A stretch of DNA of 64,000 bases from Aplectana chamaeleonis. Its lineage: Eukaryota; Nematoda; Chromadorea; Rhabditida; Cosmocercidae. The stretch is from assembly GCA_029168955.1 (NCBI GenBank), contig JAPDOI010000063.1, forward strand, positions 124,001 through 188,000, read 5' to 3'. This document shows positions 12,207 through 21,831 of the stretch, piece by piece. The stretch's first letter is position 1, and every line of letters starts with the position of its first letter. A program made the position numbers and the translations under genes. The notes below the pieces were generated by a model. The model was not told the origin of the DNA, did not search any database, and saw nothing but the letters and a program-made list of their open reading frames with translations.

Positions 12207-13250
12207 CTTACTTGACTTAATTGGTTGGCTTTCGCCTGACGCGGTCATTCCGTGTCTTCACCGAAGTGTGCCGTCCTTAGTAGTCAGCCTTGTCCATTTG
12301 TCACGGTCCTCAGCCACAATTTGAACACAATCCATCCATTGGTCGCTATTCCACTCCATGCGAAGTAAAACATCGCTCCTCAATTGCCTTTCAATGCCGA
12401 GTGATTTCAAATCTTCCTTCACCACATTCTTCCAAAACTTTCGCCTACGTCCAGGCGGCCGTTTCCAGACAGGACTTGGAAGCATCCTTAGAGCGTGTTG
12501 AACAAGGCGATCTGGCGGTCTTCTTAACATATGCCTGAACAGGCGAAGACGACCTTCACTTGCCGCTTGAGATGGCATTGGCAGATTCCTCTGTAGTTCT
12601 TAGGATCCGTGACGGATAGCTTCTTGTGAAGAGGTACGATGATCGCTGGCCTCCACGGATCGGGTATCCTTTCGCTCATCCATATGGTACGGATAGTGTT
12701 GGTCATTTCACGAATCCCAGACGGAGGGAGAGCGTTTAGCATTTCAGCAGTGATGTTGTCATCTCCGCCTGCTTTTCCATTCTTTATTCCCGGACACAAT
12801 TCAAAACTTCAGGCGAAGTTCAACAGAACTGGACGGTGATCCGAATCGAATGCGAAATCCCACACATCTCTAGATCTTCGAATGTCCGATACTGGAACAT
12901 TCCTCGTCAGAACATAGTCGAGCTGTAGTTTCAAAGTTTATCATCTTCCGCTTCAGCTGCTTTTCCAGAGATAGCTAGATTGGTCCCTGCCACTTTTGCT
13001 GATGGCTACGATGATTCCTCTCGAATGCAATAATCAGACCACTGCGTTCACACAAGTCAACAAGGTGGTAGCCAGTGTCCCATGTTTGCTCCACTGGGTA
13101 GAACCATTTACCGAGTGCCTCGGGTTTCTGATCAAATCCCACCTTCGCGTTTGAGTCGATTCCCACGACAACAGCATGTTGACAAGGCACCGTAGCTAGC
13201 GACGCATTGAGTTCTTCGTAGAAGGCATCCTTGCAATTGTCTTCGGCGGT
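12207..13250 (-). pseudogene. RTE-type LINE remnant, 3' portion (endonuclease C-terminus, RT fragments)
   Basis: Minus strand, reading leftwards. 13190-12975 is the middle of an APE-type endonuclease (VVVGIDSNAKVGF). About 12950-12830 is its C-terminus, ending SDHRPVLL, the conserved catalytic S-D-H. 12799-12610 is the entry to the reverse transcriptase (GKAGGDDNITAEML...DPKNYRGI). 12578-12258 is the C-terminal tail (LRLFRHMLRRPPDRLVQHAL...). The central RT region with the FADD catalytic motif is missing, and frames shift between segments, so this is a deletion derivative that cannot move itself. The 5' continuation of the same element lies at 22439-22990, beyond the LTR array. Confidence 0.85.
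13245..13250. repeat. Left target-site duplication of the LTR array
   Basis: GGCGGT, repeated at 22439-22444 on the other side of the array. The LINE endonuclease frame reads T-A up to the array on one side and resumes T-E-T-A-E-D on the other. This confirms insertion into a continuous LINE with short target duplication. Confidence 0.65.
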
Positions 13251-13874
13251 TTCCGTGCTACGGGATGGAATTTATGCAATTGTTGAATTCACTCACGATT
13301 GAATGACGTTGATCCTCGTGATCGGCTTTTGATGCGGCTTGCGTCCCGCCTGGTGGATCAGTGCTTCTTTCTTCGGCCTCAGCCAATCCGATCCCAGCAC
13401 GGACCTCAAACTTGGGTAATTAAACCAAGTACTAACTGAAATAATAATACTGCTAGAAGGGAGAGAGAGAGGAGGAGATAATAGGAATGACACCCGAAAG
13501 AAACCCCCCCCCCTGCAACAGGCCATGGGCCCAAAATGATGAAAATGGCAGGGGAGGTTTTGAAATTGTCGATAGCCATGCGCGCGGCCGCCCATGCGGC
13601 TCGCTCTTTAAGAATGCGAGTGGAGCGCGCTTGCTTGCACGTGAGCGATTGAATAGCTTGCTTTGGTATCAATGCCCTCCCTCTCCCCCATTTCTCTTAT
13701 TCTTCTTCTTCCTTTCTCGCATTGTGGTGATTCCTAGTGATCTTCCTTTTTCTCTTCTTGATTGATTAGGCAGATAAAATGATGAGTAAAACACATAACG
13801 AATCTAGCTATCTGATACGTGTATGCACAAAATTTCGTCGCGACAACGACCGTCTCGGTCGTTGTTCGACGACA
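13251..13874 (-). repeat. LTR 1 (3'-most LTR of the array)
   Basis: 624 bp. On the minus strand it begins TGTCGTCGAACAACG and ends near GCACGGAA. Nearly identical to LTR 2, apart from a short insertion near 13264-13275 and a different C-run length. Contains the SL1 leader at 13405-13426. The exact terminal bases are uncertain by one or two. Confidence 0.8.
13405..13426 (-). other. Exact SL1 spliced-leader sequence in LTR 1
   Basis: The minus strand reads GGTTTAATTACCC followed by AAGTTTGAG, identical over all 22 nt to the nematode SL1 leader, and is followed by GT as in the SL RNA donor. The flanking sequence does not look like the rest of an SL RNA gene: there is no Sm site of the AATTTTTGG type downstream. 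Confidence 0.9.
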
Positions 13875-13886
13875 GTCCCGGCCGCC

Positions 13887-14552
13887 TCAATGGCGACCGG
13901 AACGTTCTTCTGCTTCACGGACAATAGATTCCAGAGCAGCTCTTTCCTCTGGCAGTCCGCACACTGAGCTATGATGCTTCAAGCTCCGGCAGTAGTCGCA
14001 GGTCATCGGTGGATTCCTACATTCCGCTGGACAGTTGTCGAGGCATCTGAGGCAACTCCCACTTCGCTGTATCCATTCTCTTCTTTGCTCGACTGTCCGT
14101 AGTAGTGGACACTGGTCTGGTCCGTGCAACCCTGTCCTTTGACAATACGGGCAGTGAACTGGCTGTCACCTGTTCTGGTCCCAAAACGCCCCTCCGGGCC
14201 AGTCACCAATTCGGCGGAGTTCACACATCGCCAGTCCGTCTAGTCGACCTTTGGCTACTCGTGCCGCCCTTTTCTCTTCCACGTCTCTGAATTTTCTCCT
14301 TTCTGTTGATGTTTGACTTGCTGTATAATTCGGGCTGAGCCCATCTTCTTGTGTGCAGTAAACATTGTGTTCTGCTAAGTCTTGTTTTCTTTCTGGAGTG
14401 TCTGTAGGGGTTGCCTTTGACGGTCTGATTTCTTTAGTCACGTTCCTTTCGGTGATTGCCTCTAACCTGCTTTCAAGGTAAGCTCTTTCTTTCACTTCCT
14501 CGTCTTTCGGCTTGTAGTTCTTTCGTGGTTGGATTGTGTCAGCAATCACCAC
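13887..14552 (-). pseudogene. Second zinc-knuckle (gag-like) region, body 1
   Basis: Homologue of 18172-18837 in body 2. The first part (14552-14166) runs from MVIADTIQPRK to the GRLDGLAMCELRRI segment. The second part (14129-13887) carries GSCLRCLDNC...CDYCRSLKHHSSVC, a cysteine/histidine array like retroelement nucleocapsid knuckles. A frame change near 14130-14170 breaks it in this copy. It sits downstream of the protease, where pol would normally be. Confidence 0.65.
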
Positions 14553-14797
14553 GAGCTGCCCCGACGAGGGCCTTTGGAAGCTCTGGACTTCCTCAGCACT
14601 TCTTCCTTTCTTACCGAGACTTCCCTTTTTCTTTCCTTCGCCATTTGCACGACTTCACATAAGCTAGGCTCTTCTTTCACACAAAACTTTCGCGGCGGCT
14701 TTTTCTTTTTGTTCTTTCTTCCAGTTATCTTGTAGCCGAACTTTGTTGCGACCACGTGGATTCCTGACGGTAACTTATACTTCGTCTCGTCCATCAA
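14546..14797 (-). pseudogene. Protease C-terminal / linker segment, body 1
   Basis: Reads LPSGIHVVATKFGYKITGRK, which matches the end of the BEL/Pao protease region (normally lPsGl.lv.TkfG..i.G before RT), followed by a lysine-rich stretch. Stop codons and frame changes separate it from the upstream protease core. Identical in sequence to 18831-19082. Confidence 0.6.
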
Positions 14798-14921
14798 GTC
14801 CTATAGTATACCGCAGCCCAACAATATTCTTGGGCTATCTTCCTCACTTCCGTTGTCTGCCTCGGCCAGTTGCAACTGATGATCTTCTATGAAGCTGATG
14901 TCTTCTTTCGTCAACTTCGGC

Positions 14922-15709
14922 TTAGCTCTCTTCTTTGCTATGTGCCGACTTCCGTGCAACTGAACCTTGTGTTTCCCTCCATTCCTGTCTTCGAGAACGG
15001 CTTCGATTACCGGATAGATCTTTTCTTCCGCCGTTTTCTTTGGCTCGAATGTCCGTATTCTTATTCTTTCTGTTCCTACTGTCGGTAGGTTGAGTTTTTT
15101 CCGCTAGGTCAGTGTCTATGAATGACAATTCTGAATCCGTATCCATCATTACACGGACTTTGCTTTCCGCTTGTGGACCTCTTAGCAAGGCCATTCCTGT
15201 CAGTATTGTACTTCTGTGGAGTTCGGTGTCTTCTTGTGTCACACAATACACCTCTTCTTCCACTTCTTCTTTACTTTCTTCACCGACTTCTAAATTTTCT
15301 TCTATTGCGTTGACCTCGGTGTACCTTGGTTGCTGGAATCTCGTGTTGGAATCGACTGGGATGGAGTTTGCTCTCCTTAGTGTGTCGTTCCTCCATTGTT
15401 CTTTGTGTGGTTCATTTTTGCTGAACTTTGAATTTGGCGTTTCATACCTGTTCATCGAACGCTGGTTTGGCAGTGTCCCTCTGTCGGGCTCTCTCCTGGC
15501 TTCCTGTGAGCTCTGAGTGCCTTCACACGTCGATGAATGATGCGCTGACCACATTGAAAGCACGGTACGCTTTTGCAGTCCTTTGCTGTGTGTGGAGATT
15601 TGCCGCAGTTGCGGCATAGTCGATTCCTCTCCAGGTACCCTAGTCTTTCTTCATACGGTACTGTCCGACATTTTAGGATGCGTGATCTGTGCACTTGCAG
15701 TAGATGCAC
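14922..15709 (-). pseudogene. Gag zinc knuckle and aspartic protease, body 1 (broken)
   Basis: Homologue of 19311-19994. The knuckle half (15709-15570) reads RLCRNCGKSPHTAKDC...CFQCGQ. A 1-bp loss near 15543 relative to body 2 throws the frame off just before HHSSTC. The rest (15530-14922) is open and includes the protease core, but the catalytic triplet reads MMDTDSE here instead of MMDTGSE in body 2, so the active-site glycine is lost. Function of the normal protein: RNA packaging (knuckle) and polyprotein cleavage (protease). This copy is dead. Confidence 0.75.
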
Positions 15710-15777
15710 GCTTGTTGTTTTTGAGTCGGGTTGGGATACATCCCTTGAGTTTGTTCTTTTCTTTCCCTTCCATGAAT

Positions 15778-15935
15778 TAGAGTGCCCGCAATCATTTTAG
15801 TCTGATGAATGGACGGGGCTGCGGCGGTAGATCACCCCGCGCGAATCGAAACCCCATTCTCCAGTGAGGCCGTCAACCTCGCGCGGCCAGCCGCCTGGTC
15901 CATGCGTCAGACTAAAATGAAAACGGAGCCCATAC
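15778..15935 (-). repeat. Short dispersed repeat S, copy 1 (inside gag)
   Basis: About 158 bp, inserted in gag. Core bounded by inverted ATTTTAGTCTGA / TCAGACTAAAAT, with conserved outer flanks CCGTTTTC and GATTGCG. The interior contains TGGCC...CGCG and GTTTCGATTCG, which resemble Pol III boxes A and B. Same family as 20063-20220, 35913-36072 and 37893-38050. Confidence 0.7.
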
Positions 15936-16075
15936 TTCCTGCATTCTGAGTATCTGCTCCTCTTGACCGATGATTTCACCCGAATCGCTGTTCATTCTCT
16001 TCCAAGTCAATCTTCAATGGAAGGTAAAATTGCTCGTTTTTGAGTGCTTTCTTCTGAATTTCCGTCTCGAACTTC

Positions 16076-16879
16076 CTAAATACTACGGTTGGGAGCCATC
16101 GGTGATCCACATTCTGCCCTTCGCTTCGTAGAAGGAGCCATCAGCGTGGATACTTCATTTAAAAGCTTCCCTTGGGCTCCTGTAGACTGACCCCTTGACT
16201 GTAGTTCTTCGACTTCTCTAAACAGTTTGTCCACTACGATGTCCTTCCTCCCGTATTTTTCTTCAGCAAATCCACTGCCATCACGTAGCTGCCTTTTCCG
16301 AATTGTGAATCGCTTGATCGCTTCCTTCGGTTCGCCGACTAGTACTGACAGTAGGTACGAGAATTTGGTCAATCGTGGAATATCCTGTTCTTCTATCATC
16401 GTCTGAAACAGTCCCCAGAAATGATCCCAATCCGTCAGCTTTCCTGAGAATGTCGGGATACTGATTTTTGGGAGTGCTGTTAGCAGTCTTCCTGGTCTGA
16501 CTAGACTTGGCTCGAACGATATTCCGACTTCTTCGTAGTACAGACCTGCTCTCAACCTGTCCTCGCTATCCTTGATGGTTTGTTTCAACTCGTATTCTAC
16601 TTCCTTCAGGTTCTCGATCAGTACTTCCGTCTTCTCTAGTAGCTCCTGTGCCAGGTCGCTTCGCTCGACTACATCGCCCTTTTCCACTCTTTTGTCGTCT
16701 TCGCTCAACATCTCGAAGGCTTCCGTTAGTCCAGTCAGTGCGTCATCAAGTGTCCTGGCGTGACCATTCAGGGCTATTTCCATCTTTCCCACAGCTAGCC
16801 TGACTGTTTTTAATCCTTGAGGTTGTCCGTTTCTTGGCTTTCTTCCCATGTTTCGACTAATTTCGCTCCTTCCATCCAT
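16076..16879 (-). pseudogene. Gag N-terminal domain, body 1
   Basis: Starts MDGRSEISRNMGRK at 16879. Residues about 55-130 form a charged, probably helical region (NGHARTLDDALTGLTEAFEML...). Residues about 140-200 (LPKISIPTFSGKLTDWDHFWGLFQTMI) match the conserved BEL/Pao gag core, P.f.G....W..F...F...i. The frame is lost near 16130, where body 1 has two extra bases relative to body 2. Downstream gag is also cut by repeat S. Role of the family: capsid protein that packages element RNA. Confidence 0.75.
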
Positions 16880-17542
16880 CGCTCTTCCAGGACCTTCTTC
16901 ATCCTGGTTACATTTCCTTTGGCTGTAGCTACTCTGTGCGTCATTTTTTCGCAGTGAAATGAGCGAAAAAATATTTTCCTTCTTCTTTCTTCATTATTGT
17001 GTATTGTGTGTATGTATCGTGTGTTGTGTTTGGTTATGTCTTAATTAAAGTTAAATAAGTTAACTTGCCCCAAAAAACAACAAAACACACCCAAAAAATT
17101 ATCACACACACCAGCAGATTTCCTGCCTGGTTATATCACACACCCCTCTCCAACAGCGGGGAGGTCACCAGGAATGACGAACGACTACAAGAACAAATGA
17201 GGCAATCAACAAAAAAAAATTTTTTTTCAAAAATTCCTTCTTCGGGAATTTGTCGACATTTCCCTTCGGAAATTATTTCCCTCGGCTCTTCTTCTCCTTT
17301 AATGAGAATTTCCGGCCCTTTTTTGGAATTGCTGGTTTCGTAGAAGTCGAGACGAGAAGTTTATTGATTTTTCCAAAAATCAATAAACCGAAATTAGAAA
17401 TTCTGACTTTTTCCTTTTCTTCGCCCTTTTTTTCGGGCTCTTCTGGCAAAAAGTTACCCAAGTTTGGCTGACAAAAAAGTCCTGCTTCGGCGTTTTCGAT
17501 TTCGATCTTCAAAAGAGTTTTTCAGATCCGCCGATGCACCAT
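16880..17542 (-). other. Untranslated leader of body 1
   Basis: Lies between the primer-binding site and gag. AT-rich with many short inverted motifs (for example around 17215-17300 and 17355-17395). No conserved protein. A tRNA-Gly-like primer-binding site, GCCGATGCACCA on the + strand, occupies 17530-17541. Confidence 0.5.
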
Positions 17543-18159
17543 TTCCATGCTACGGCAATACAATTGTTGAATTCACTCACGATTGAATGACGTTGATCCT
17601 CGTGATCGGCTTTTGATGCGGCTTGCGTCCCGCCTGGTGGATCAGTGCTTCTTTCTTCGGCCTCAGCCAATCCGATCCCAGCACGGACCTCAAACTTGGG
17701 TAATTAAACCAAGTACTAACTGAAATAATAATACTGCTAGAAGGGAGAGAGAGAGGAGGAGATAATAGGAATGACACCCGAAAGAAACCCCCCCCCCCTG
17801 CAACAGGCCATGGGCCCAAAATGATGAAAATGGCAGGGGAGGTTTTGAAATTGTCGATAGCCATGCGCGCGGCCGCCCATGCGGCTCGCTCTTTAAGAAT
17901 GCGAGTGGAGCGCGCTTGCTTGCACGTGAGCGATTGAATAGCTTGCTTTGGTATCAATGCCCTCCCTCTCCCCCATTTCTCTTATTCTTCTTCTTCCTTT
18001 CTCGCATTGTGGTGATTCCTAGTGATCTTCCTTTTTCTCTTCTTGATTGATTAGGCAGATAAAATGATGAGTAAAACACATAACGAATCTAGCTATCTGA
18101 TACGTGTATGCACAAAATTTCGTCGCGACAACGACCGTCTCGGTCGTTGTTCGACGACA
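17543..18159 (-). repeat. LTR 2 (central LTR)
   Basis: 617 bp, shared by the two bodies. By eye almost identical to LTR 1 and clearly less like LTR 3. Contains the SL1 leader at 17689-17710. Confidence 0.8.
17689..17710 (-). other. Exact SL1 spliced-leader sequence in LTR 2
   Basis: Same 22-nt match and orientation as in LTR 1. Confidence 0.9.
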
Positions 18160-18171
18160 GTCCCAACCGCC

Positions 18172-18837
18172 TCAATGGCGACCGGAACGTTCTTCTGCTT
18201 CACGGACAATAGATTCCAGAGCAGCTCTTTCCTCTGGCAGTCCGCACACTGAGCTATGATGCTTCAAGCTCCGGCAGTAGTCGCAGGTCATCGGTGGATT
18301 CCTACATTCCGCTGGACAGTTGTCGAGGCATCTGAGGCAACTCCCACTTCGCTGTATCCATTCTCTTCTTTGCTCGACTGTCGGCAGTACTGGACACTGG
18401 TCAGCTCCATGCAACCCTGTCCTTTGACCATACGTGCAGTAAACTGGTTGTCGCCTATTCTGGTCCCAAAACGCCCCTCCGGGCCAGTCACCAATTCGGC
18501 GGAGTTCACACATCGCCAGTCCGTCTAGTCGACCTTTGGCTACTCGTGCCGCCCTTTTCTCTTCCACGTCTCTGAATTTTCTCCTTTCTGTTGATGTTTG
18601 ACTTGCTGTATAATTCGGGCTGAGCCCATCTTCTTGTGTGCAGTAAACATTGTGTTCTGCTAAGTCTTGTTTTCTTTCTGGAGTGTCTGTAGGGGTTGCC
18701 TTTGACGGTCTGATTTCTTTAGTCACGTTCCTTTCGGTGATTGCCTCTAACCTGCTTTCAAGGTAAGCTCTTTCTTTCACTTGCTCGTCTTTCGGCTTGT
18801 AGTTCTTTCGTGGTTGGATTGTGTCAGCAATCACCAC
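18172..18837 (-). CDS. Second zinc-knuckle (gag-like) ORF, body 2, open
   Basis: An uninterrupted 221-codon frame on the minus strand in the pol position of the element. Residues 1-110 are charged and low in hydrophobics (MVIADTIQPRK...). About 130-205 hold cysteines and histidines in knuckle-like spacing (VYCTYG...DQC, CLRCLDNC, CDYCRSLKHHSSVC), separated by VEQRREWIQRSG. That layout is typical of BEL/Pao gag nucleocapsid regions but differs from the knuckle at 19994. It ends 13 bp before LTR 2. Function unknown: possibly an RNA-binding accessory protein, or gag of another element brought in by recombination. Whether its ATG is used is unknown. Confidence 0.6.
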   Translation of the reverse strand: MVIADTIQPRKNYKPKDEQVKERAYLESRLEAITERNVTKEIRPSKATPTDTPERKQDLAEHNVYCTQEDGLSPNYTASQTSTERRKFRDVEEKRAARVAKGRLDGLAMCELRRIGDWPGGAFWDQNRRQPVYCTYGQRTGLHGADQCPVLPTVEQRREWIQRSGSCLRCLDNCPAECRNPPMTCDYCRSLKHHSSVCGLPEERAALESIVREAEERSGRH

Positions 18838-19283
18838 GAGCTGCCCCGACGAGGGCCTTTGGAAGCTCTGGACTTCCTCAGCACTTCTTCCTTTCTTACC
18901 GAGACTTCCCTTTTTCTTTCCTTCGCCATTTGCACGACTTCACATAAGCTAGGCTCTTCTTTCACACAAAACTTTCGCGGCGGCTTTTTCTTTTTGTTCT
19001 TTCTTCCAGTTATCTTGTAGCCGAACTTTGTTGCGACCACGTGGATTCCTGACGGTAACTTATACTTCGTCTCGTCCATCAAGTCCTATAGTATACCGCA
19101 GCCCAACAATATTCTTGGGCTATCTTCCTCACTTCCGTTGTCTGCCTCGGCCAGTTGCAACTGATGATCTTCTAAGAAAGTGATGTCTTCTTTCGTCAGC
19201 TTCGGCTTAGCTCTCTTCTTCGCTATGTGCCGACTCCCGTGCAACTGAACCTTGTGCTTCTTTCCATTCATGTCTTCTAGCAC
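18831..19283 (-). pseudogene. Protease C-terminal segments, body 2
   Basis: Two short frames (19283-19086 and 19082-18831) continue the protease fold after the catalytic core: PRILLGCGIL, like the I-L-I-G-x-D strand of BEL proteases, then LPSGIHVVATKFGYKITG. A stop codon separates them and another lies upstream near 19311, so the protease would not be made as one chain without readthrough. Confidence 0.6.
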
Positions 19284-19310
19284 GGCTTCGATTACTGGGT
19301 AGATCTTTTC

Positions 19311-19994
19311 TTACGCCGCTTCCTTTGGCTCGAAGGTTCGTATTCTTATACTTTCTGTTCCTACTCTCGGTAAGTTGAGTTTCTCCACTGGTTCAGTGTC
19401 TATGAAAGACAATTCTGAACCCGTATCCATCATAACACGGACATTGCTTTCCGCTTGTGGACCTCTTAGCAAGGCCATTCCTGTCAGTATTGTACTTCTG
19501 TGGAGTTCGGTGTCTTCTTGTGTCACACAATACACCTCTTCTTCCACTTCTTCTTTACTTTCTTCACCGACTTCTAAATTTTCTTCTATTGCGTTGACCT
19601 CGGTGTACCTTGGTTGCTGGAATCTCGTGTTGGAATCGACTGGGATGGAGTTTGCTCTCCTTAGTGTGTCGTTCCTCCATTGTTCTTTGTGTGGTTCATT
19701 TTTGCTGAACTTTGAATTTGGCGTTTCATACCTGTTCATCGAACGCTGGTTTGGCAGTGTCCCTCTGTCGGGCTCTCTCCTGGCTTCCTGTGAGCTCTGA
19801 GTGCCTTCACACGTCGATGAATGATGCCTTTGACCACATTGAAAGCACGGTACGCTTTTGCAGTCCTTTGCTGTGTGTGGAGATTTGCCGCAGTTGCGGC
19901 ATAGTCGATTCCTCTCCAGGTACCCTAGTCTTTCTTCATACGGTACTGTCCGACATTTTAGGATGCGTGATCTGTGCACTTGCAGTAGATGCAC
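19311..19994 (-). pseudogene. Gag zinc knuckle and aspartic protease core, body 2
   Basis: An open 227-codon segment on the minus strand. Residues 15-70 form a two-knuckle nucleocapsid (RLCRNCGKSPHTAKDC, CFQCGQRHHSSTC). Residues 75-175 are an acidic, low-complexity linker. Near 190 is the retroviral-type aspartic protease motif VMMDTGSELSFID with an intact D-T-G. The frame stops at 19311 before the protease fold is complete. Upstream, gag is cut off by repeat S. The protein would bind element RNA and cleave the polyprotein. It is better preserved than the body 1 copy, but still disabled by flanking stops. Confidence 0.7.
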
Positions 19995-20062
19995 GCTTGT
20001 TGTTTTTGAGTCGGGTTGGGATACATCCCTTGAGTTTGTTCTTTTCTTTCCCTTCCATGAAT

Positions 20063-20220
20063 TAGAGTGCCCGCAATCATTTTAGTCTGATGAATGGACG
20101 GGGCTGCGGCGGTAGATCACCCCGCGCGAATCGAAACCCCATTCTCCAGTGAGGCCGTCAACCTCGCACGGCCAGCCGCCTGGTCCATGCGTCAGACTAA
20201 AATGAAAACGGAGCCCATAC
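20063..20220 (-). repeat. Short dispersed repeat S, copy 2 (inside gag)
   Basis: Same insertion site and nearly the same sequence as 15778-15935. It introduces a stop shortly after the gag peptide QILRMQEVWAP. Orientation agrees with gag. Confidence 0.7.
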
Positions 20221-21169
20221 TTCCTGCATTCTGAGTATCTGCTCCTCTTGACCGATGATTTCACCCGAATCGCTGTTCATTCTCTTCCAAGTCCAATCTT
20301 CAATGGAAGGTAAAATTGCTCGTTTTTGGAGTGCTTTCTTCTGAATTTCCGTCTCGAACTTCCTAAATACTACGGTTGGGAGCCATCGGTGATCCACATT
20401 CTGCCCTTCGCTTCGTAGAAGGGCCATCAGCGTGGATACTTCATTTAAAAGCTTCCCTTGGGCTCCTGTAGACTGACCCCTTGACTGTAGTTCTTCGACT
20501 TCTCTAAACAGTTTGTCCACTACGATGTCCTTCCTCCCGTATTTTTTCTTCAGCAAATCCACTGCCATCACGTAGCTGCCTTTTCCGAATTGTGAATCGC
20601 TTGATCGCTTCCTTCGGTTCGCTGGCTAGTTCTGACAGTAGGTACGAGAATTTGTTCAATCGTGAAATATCCTGTTCTTCTATCATCGTCTGAAACAGTC
20701 CCCAGAAATAATCCCAATCCGTCAGCTTTCCTGAGAATGTCCGGATACAAATTTTTGGGAGTGCTGCTAGCAGTCTTCCTGGTCTGGCTAGACTTGGTTC
20801 GTATGATCTTCCGACTTCTTCGTAGTACTGACCTCCTGCTCTCAACCTGTCCTCACTATCATTGATGGTTTGTTTCAACTCGAATTCTACTCCCTTCAGA
20901 TTCTCGATCAGTACTCCCGTCTTCTCCAGTAGCTCCTGTGCCAGGTCGCTTCGCTCGACTACATCGTCCTTTTCCACTCTTTTGTCGTCTTCGCTCAACA
21001 TCTCGAAAGCTTCCGTTAGTCCAGTCAGTGCGTCATCGAGTGTCCTGGCGTGACCATTCAGGGCTACTCCCATCTCTCCCACAGCAAGCCTGACTGTTTT
21101 TAATCCTTGAGGTTGTCCGTTTCTTGGCTTTCTTCCCATGTTTCGACTAATTTCGCTCCTTCCATCCAT
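20197..21169 (-). pseudogene. Gag N-terminal domain, body 2
   Basis: Starts MDGRSEISRNMGRK at 21169 and runs to 20504. A 1-bp difference in a T-run near 20545 then shifts the frame; the protein resumes at 20571-20197 (KKKYGRKDIVVDKLFREVEEL...) until repeat S stops it. Same conserved core as body 1 (LPKICIRTFSGKLTDWDYFWGLF). Differences from body 1 cluster in about 20620-21080, while neighbouring parts are nearly identical, suggesting recombination between subfamilies. Confidence 0.75.
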
Positions 21170-21831
21170 CGCTCTTCCAGGACCTTCTTCATCCTGGTTA
21201 CATTTCCTTTGGCTGTAGCTACTCTGTGCGTCATTTTTTTCGCAGTGAAATGAGCGAAAAAATATTTTCCTTCTTCTTTCTTCGTGTGTGTATTGTGTGT
21301 ATGTATCGTGTGTTGTGTTTGGTTATGTCTTAATTAAAGTTAAATAAGTTAACTTGCCCCAAACAACAACAAAACACACCCAAAAAATTATCACACACAC
21401 CAGCAGATTTCCTGCCTGGTTATATCACACACCCCTCTCCAACAGCGGGGAGGTCACCAGGAATGACGAACGACTACAAGAACAAATGAGGCAATCAACA
21501 AAAAAAATTTTTTTTTCAAAAATTCCTTCTTCGGGAATTTGTCGACATTTCCCTTCGGAAATTATTTCCCTCGGCTCTTCTTCTCCTTTAATGAGAATTT
21601 CCGGCCCTTTTTTGGCATTGCTGGTTTCGTAGAAGTCGAGACGAGAAGTTTATTGATTTTTCCAAAAATCAATAAACCGAAATTAGAAATTCTGACTTTT
21701 TCCTTTTCTTCGCCCTTTTTTTCGGGCTCTTCTGGCAAAAAGTTACCCAAGTTTGGCTGACAAAAAAGTCCTGCTTCGGCGTTTTCGATTTCGATCTTCA
21801 AAAGAGTTTTTCAGATCCGCCGATGCACCAT
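21170..21831 (-). other. Untranslated leader of body 2
   Basis: Nearly identical to 16880-17542. No conserved protein. Ends in the primer-binding site described separately. Confidence 0.5.
21819..21830 (-). promoter_or_regulatory. Primer-binding site, tRNA-Gly-like
   Basis: The + strand GCCGATGCACCA equals the 3' end of a eukaryotic tRNA-Gly (…GCCGATGCA plus CCA), and lies one base from LTR 3. On the minus strand this is where minus-strand DNA synthesis would be primed. The close fit also fixes the LTR boundary. Confidence 0.7.

Noticed and set aside
12024..12324. Open frames made of repeated MLCYV residues at the (TTATG)n arrays
   Set aside because: They are translations of the microsatellite; a 5-bp unit without stops gives long meaningless frames.
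13405..13426. A complete SL RNA gene in the LTR
   Set aside because: Only the 22-nt leader matches. No Sm-binding site or typical SL RNA body follows, and no 5S rRNA gene is near.
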